From Betaproteobacteria bacterium (GTDB lineage: Bacteria > Pseudomonadota > Gammaproteobacteria > Burkholderiales > Casimicrobiaceae), in the NCBI GenBank assembly GCA_025355395.1, contig JANXZT010000181.1, positions 1 to 9,570 on the forward strand: a stretch of 9,570 bases of DNA, given 5' to 3'. The number at the start of each line of letters is the position of its first letter. Within the stretch, counting starts at the first letter, position 1. The notes beneath the pieces were generated by a model. That model was not told the origin of the DNA and did no database searches. It was given only the letters and a program-made list of their open reading frames with translations. This document shows, one piece after another, positions 8,331-9,570 of the stretch. A program made the position numbers and the translations under genes.

Positions 8331-8516
8331 TCACGCACCGTTTGAGCGGCGCGTACCGAGCGCCACCTCGGTCGCCGCATCCAGCGCCTGGACAACGTCG
8401 AAGTACCGCCCCTGGGTGCCAAACGCCTTGAGCCGCTCCGCCACAGGTAGACGGCTTGTCTTGCTGTCAATAAAATTATCGATAGTTTGGATTGGCGCGG
8501 AAATAGCGTGATCCAA
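8331..8516 (-). CDS. Unrecognised 61-codon frame, small protein or gene remnant
   Basis: I do not recognise this frame. It runs from a TTG at 8516 to TGA at 8331 and contains a plausible soluble, helical sequence with segments such as TSRLPVAERLKAF and GRYFDVVQALDAATEVAL. Codons from about 8450 to 8340 end mostly in G or C, as in the neighbouring genes. The frame remains open further upstream, to an ATG at 8693, but that part lies antisense to the start of the kinase gene and is unlikely to be used. No good Shine-Dalgarno precedes the TTG; AAGGG sits about 12 bases away. It could be a real small protein, the tail of a gene whose front was lost, or a chance frame. Confidence 0.28.
   Translation of the reverse strand: MDHAISAPIQTIDNFIDSKTSRLPVAERLKAFGTQGRYFDVVQALDAATEVALGTRRSNGA
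8461..8505. promoter_or_regulatory. AT-rich island, possible promoter region between divergent genes
   Basis: This stretch is clearly richer in A and T than anything nearby. On the plus strand TTGCTG (8461-8466) and TAGTTT (8483-8488) are 16 bases apart and could drive the kinase gene. On the minus strand there is a perfect TTGACA (8470-8465), but no convincing -10 follows it. The palindrome TATCGATA lies at 8477-8484. Evidence is base composition and weak hexamers only. Confidence 0.3.
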
Positions 8517-8611
8517 TGTGCGCTGGTACCCTTGGCGGACACGCCATGGGCATGGTATTCGAGATCTACCTGATGGCGCTTGCCATTCCAACTCTCGCGC
8601 TTCCCCGATGA
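8516..8611 (+). other. Short frame overlapping the kinase start by ATGA
   Basis: A frame of 31 codons starts at ATG 8516, with further in-frame ATGs at 8546 and 8552, and ends at TGA 8609-8611. It therefore overlaps the ATG 8608 of the kinase in the sequence ATGA. GGCGGA lies just before ATG 8546 and might serve as a ribosome site. The C-terminal part is hydrophobic (EIYLMALAIPTLALP). It may be a leader peptide that couples translation to the kinase, or chance. Confidence 0.25.
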
Positions 8612-9570
8612 TCCTCTTGGGCTGCATCGCCGATGACCTGACCGGAGCTTCGGATCTGGCGGCCAACCTCGCCCGCGAAGGACTGTCGGTCATTCAGGTC
8701 AACGGCATACCCGAATCCGACCTGCAATTGCCTACTGCGGATGCGGTCGTTGTCGCGCTCAAATCGCGAACGATCCCGGCCAGCGATGCCGTGGCGAAAT
8801 CGCTCGCCGCGCTTTCCTGGCTGCGAGCACGGGGTGCCAAACGCATTTACTTCAAGTACTGCTCCACGTTCGATTCGACACCTCAAGGCAACATCGGTCC
8901 GGTCACCGAGGCATTACAGCAGAAACTTGGTTGCCACGTCGTTCCAGCGCCCCCCGCCTACCCCCGCAATGGCCGTACCGTGTATCGCGGACATCTGTTC
9001 GTCGGTGACCAATTGCTCAATGAAACGGGCATGCGTCATCATCCATTGACGCCCATGTCCGACGCAAATCTGGTGCGACTGCTCGCTGCCCAGACCAGGA
9101 GCCCGGTAGGACTCGTCGGGAGCGAAATCGTGGATGCCGGCATTGAGGCCATTCGGCAGCGCGTCAAGGAGTTGGGCGATAGTGGTATTCGGCACGCGAT
9201 TGTCGATATTGTCCGCGATGAGCATCTGACGGCAGCAGGCGCGGCATTTGCAGATTTCTCATTGACTACCGGGGGTGCGGGACTCGGTATCGGTCTGGCG
9301 CGCGCCCTGCGCCAAGGTCATTCAAGAAGTCCCGGTGGATGGACCCGACCGAAAAAAGGGGTTCCAGTCGCCTGGCTCTCGGGTAGTTGCTCCGACGCCA
9401 CCCGCCGCCAACTCTCGCACGCACAGAAGACCTTGCCGGGCATTCGGATTGATCCATTTGCGCTTGCCGCGGATGCCAAGACTATTGATCGGGTGGTGAG
9501 CGAGGCGTGTTCGCAGATCAAGAATGGACTCGCGCTCGTCTATGCAACCGCCGAGCCCGATCAGGTAGCC
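8608..9570 (+). CDS. otnK: 3-oxo-tetronate kinase, OtnK/DUF1537 family, 3'-truncated by window edge
   Basis: The family phosphorylates four-carbon sugar acids, for example 3-oxo-tetronate made from threonate or erythronate by a dehydrogenase, to the 4-phosphate, which OtnC then decarboxylates. The enzyme is cytosolic and uses ATP. The visible 321 residues are the first three quarters of a protein usually near 420 residues. Near the N-terminus is CIADDLTGASDLA (6-18). KYCSTFDST (83-91) with GNIGPV (94-99), PAYPRNGR (116-123), a GHLFVGDQLL segment and HHPLTPM form the substrate-binding N-domain. TTGGAGLG (220-227) and LSGSCSDAT are glycine-rich elements of the C-terminal nucleotide-binding domain. 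Start ATG 8608 fits the family N-terminus exactly; the in-frame GTG at 8518 would add an unrelated 30-residue tail. No Shine-Dalgarno precedes it. Other oxo-tetronate genes, often adjacent in Pseudomonadota, would be expected to the right. Confidence 0.9.
   Translation, partial: MILLGCIADDLTGASDLAANLAREGLSVIQVNGIPESDLQLPTADAVVVALKSRTIPASDAVAKSLAALSWLRARGAKRIYFKYCSTFDSTPQGNIGPVTEALQQKLGCHVVPAPPAYPRNGRTVYRGHLFVGDQLLNETGMRHHPLTPMSDANLVRLLAAQTRSPVGLVGSEIVDAGIEAIRQRVKELGDSGIRHAIVDIVRDEHLTAAGAAFADFSLTTGGAGLGIGLARALRQGHSRSPGGWTRPKKGVPVAWLSGSCSDATRRQLSHAQKTLPGIRIDPFALAADAKTIDRVVSEACSQIKNGLALVYATAEPDQVA

Larger units (their letters stand above)
8247..8607. other. Intergenic region between divergent phasin and kinase genes
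   Basis: This 361-base stretch separates the minus-strand phasin gene from the plus-strand kinase gene. Going right it holds the phasin Shine-Dalgarno, a 7-bp dyad, a -10-like GATAAT, an unrecognised 61-codon minus-strand frame, an AT-rich island and a short plus-strand frame that ends on the kinase start. No intrinsic terminator, tRNA or recognised regulator gene was found in it. Confidence 0.7.

Overview
The window suggests a GC-rich member of the Pseudomonadota. The gene content, a phasin of the Burkholderiales type beside a cyclic beta-glucan synthase, points to a betaproteobacterium, but no marker gene fixes the lineage. It is ordinary chromosomal-looking DNA: I see no insertion sequence, integrase, CRISPR array, tRNA or rRNA.

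About 80 percent of the window (1-7682, minus strand) is one uninterrupted reading frame for a giant inner-membrane enzyme, the cyclic beta-1,2-glucan synthase (NdvB/ChvB/Cgs type). It runs off the left edge, so its last few hundred residues are missing. All the parts seen in the family are present in order: an N-terminal region, two membrane segments, a processive glucosyltransferase domain with DTD, SHDLLEG and RRRRW motifs, further membrane segments, a glycoamylase-like domain, two beta-sandwich modules, and the start of the GH94 phosphorylase-like (alpha/alpha)6 barrel. The frame has no ATG at its 5' end. The family-conserved N-terminus forces an upstream start, and the only conventional choice is TTG at 7682.

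Upstream on the same strand (7770-8246) is a small phasin-like protein, probably a surface protein of polyhydroxyalkanoate granules. The 87-base gap between the two genes holds an 8-bp dyad, and an 18-bp perfect palindrome lies across the stop codon of the phasin gene. The region 8247-8607 holds a possible phasin promoter and a 5'-UTR hairpin, an unrecognised 61-codon frame (minus strand) and an AT-rich island. The right end (8608-9570, plus strand, divergent) is the first 321 codons of a four-carbon sugar-acid kinase (OtnK, DUF1537 family). It has no visible Shine-Dalgarno and shares an ATGA with a very short upstream frame.

The glucan synthase makes periplasmic cyclic glucans involved in osmotic adaptation and host or surface interactions. 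The phasin serves carbon storage, and OtnK belongs to catabolism of C4 sugar acids such as threonate. The first two genes could be co-transcribed. OtnK belongs to a separate, divergent unit. No new defence or mobile system is visible. The more interesting points are small ones: start-codon use, dyads and small frames between the genes.
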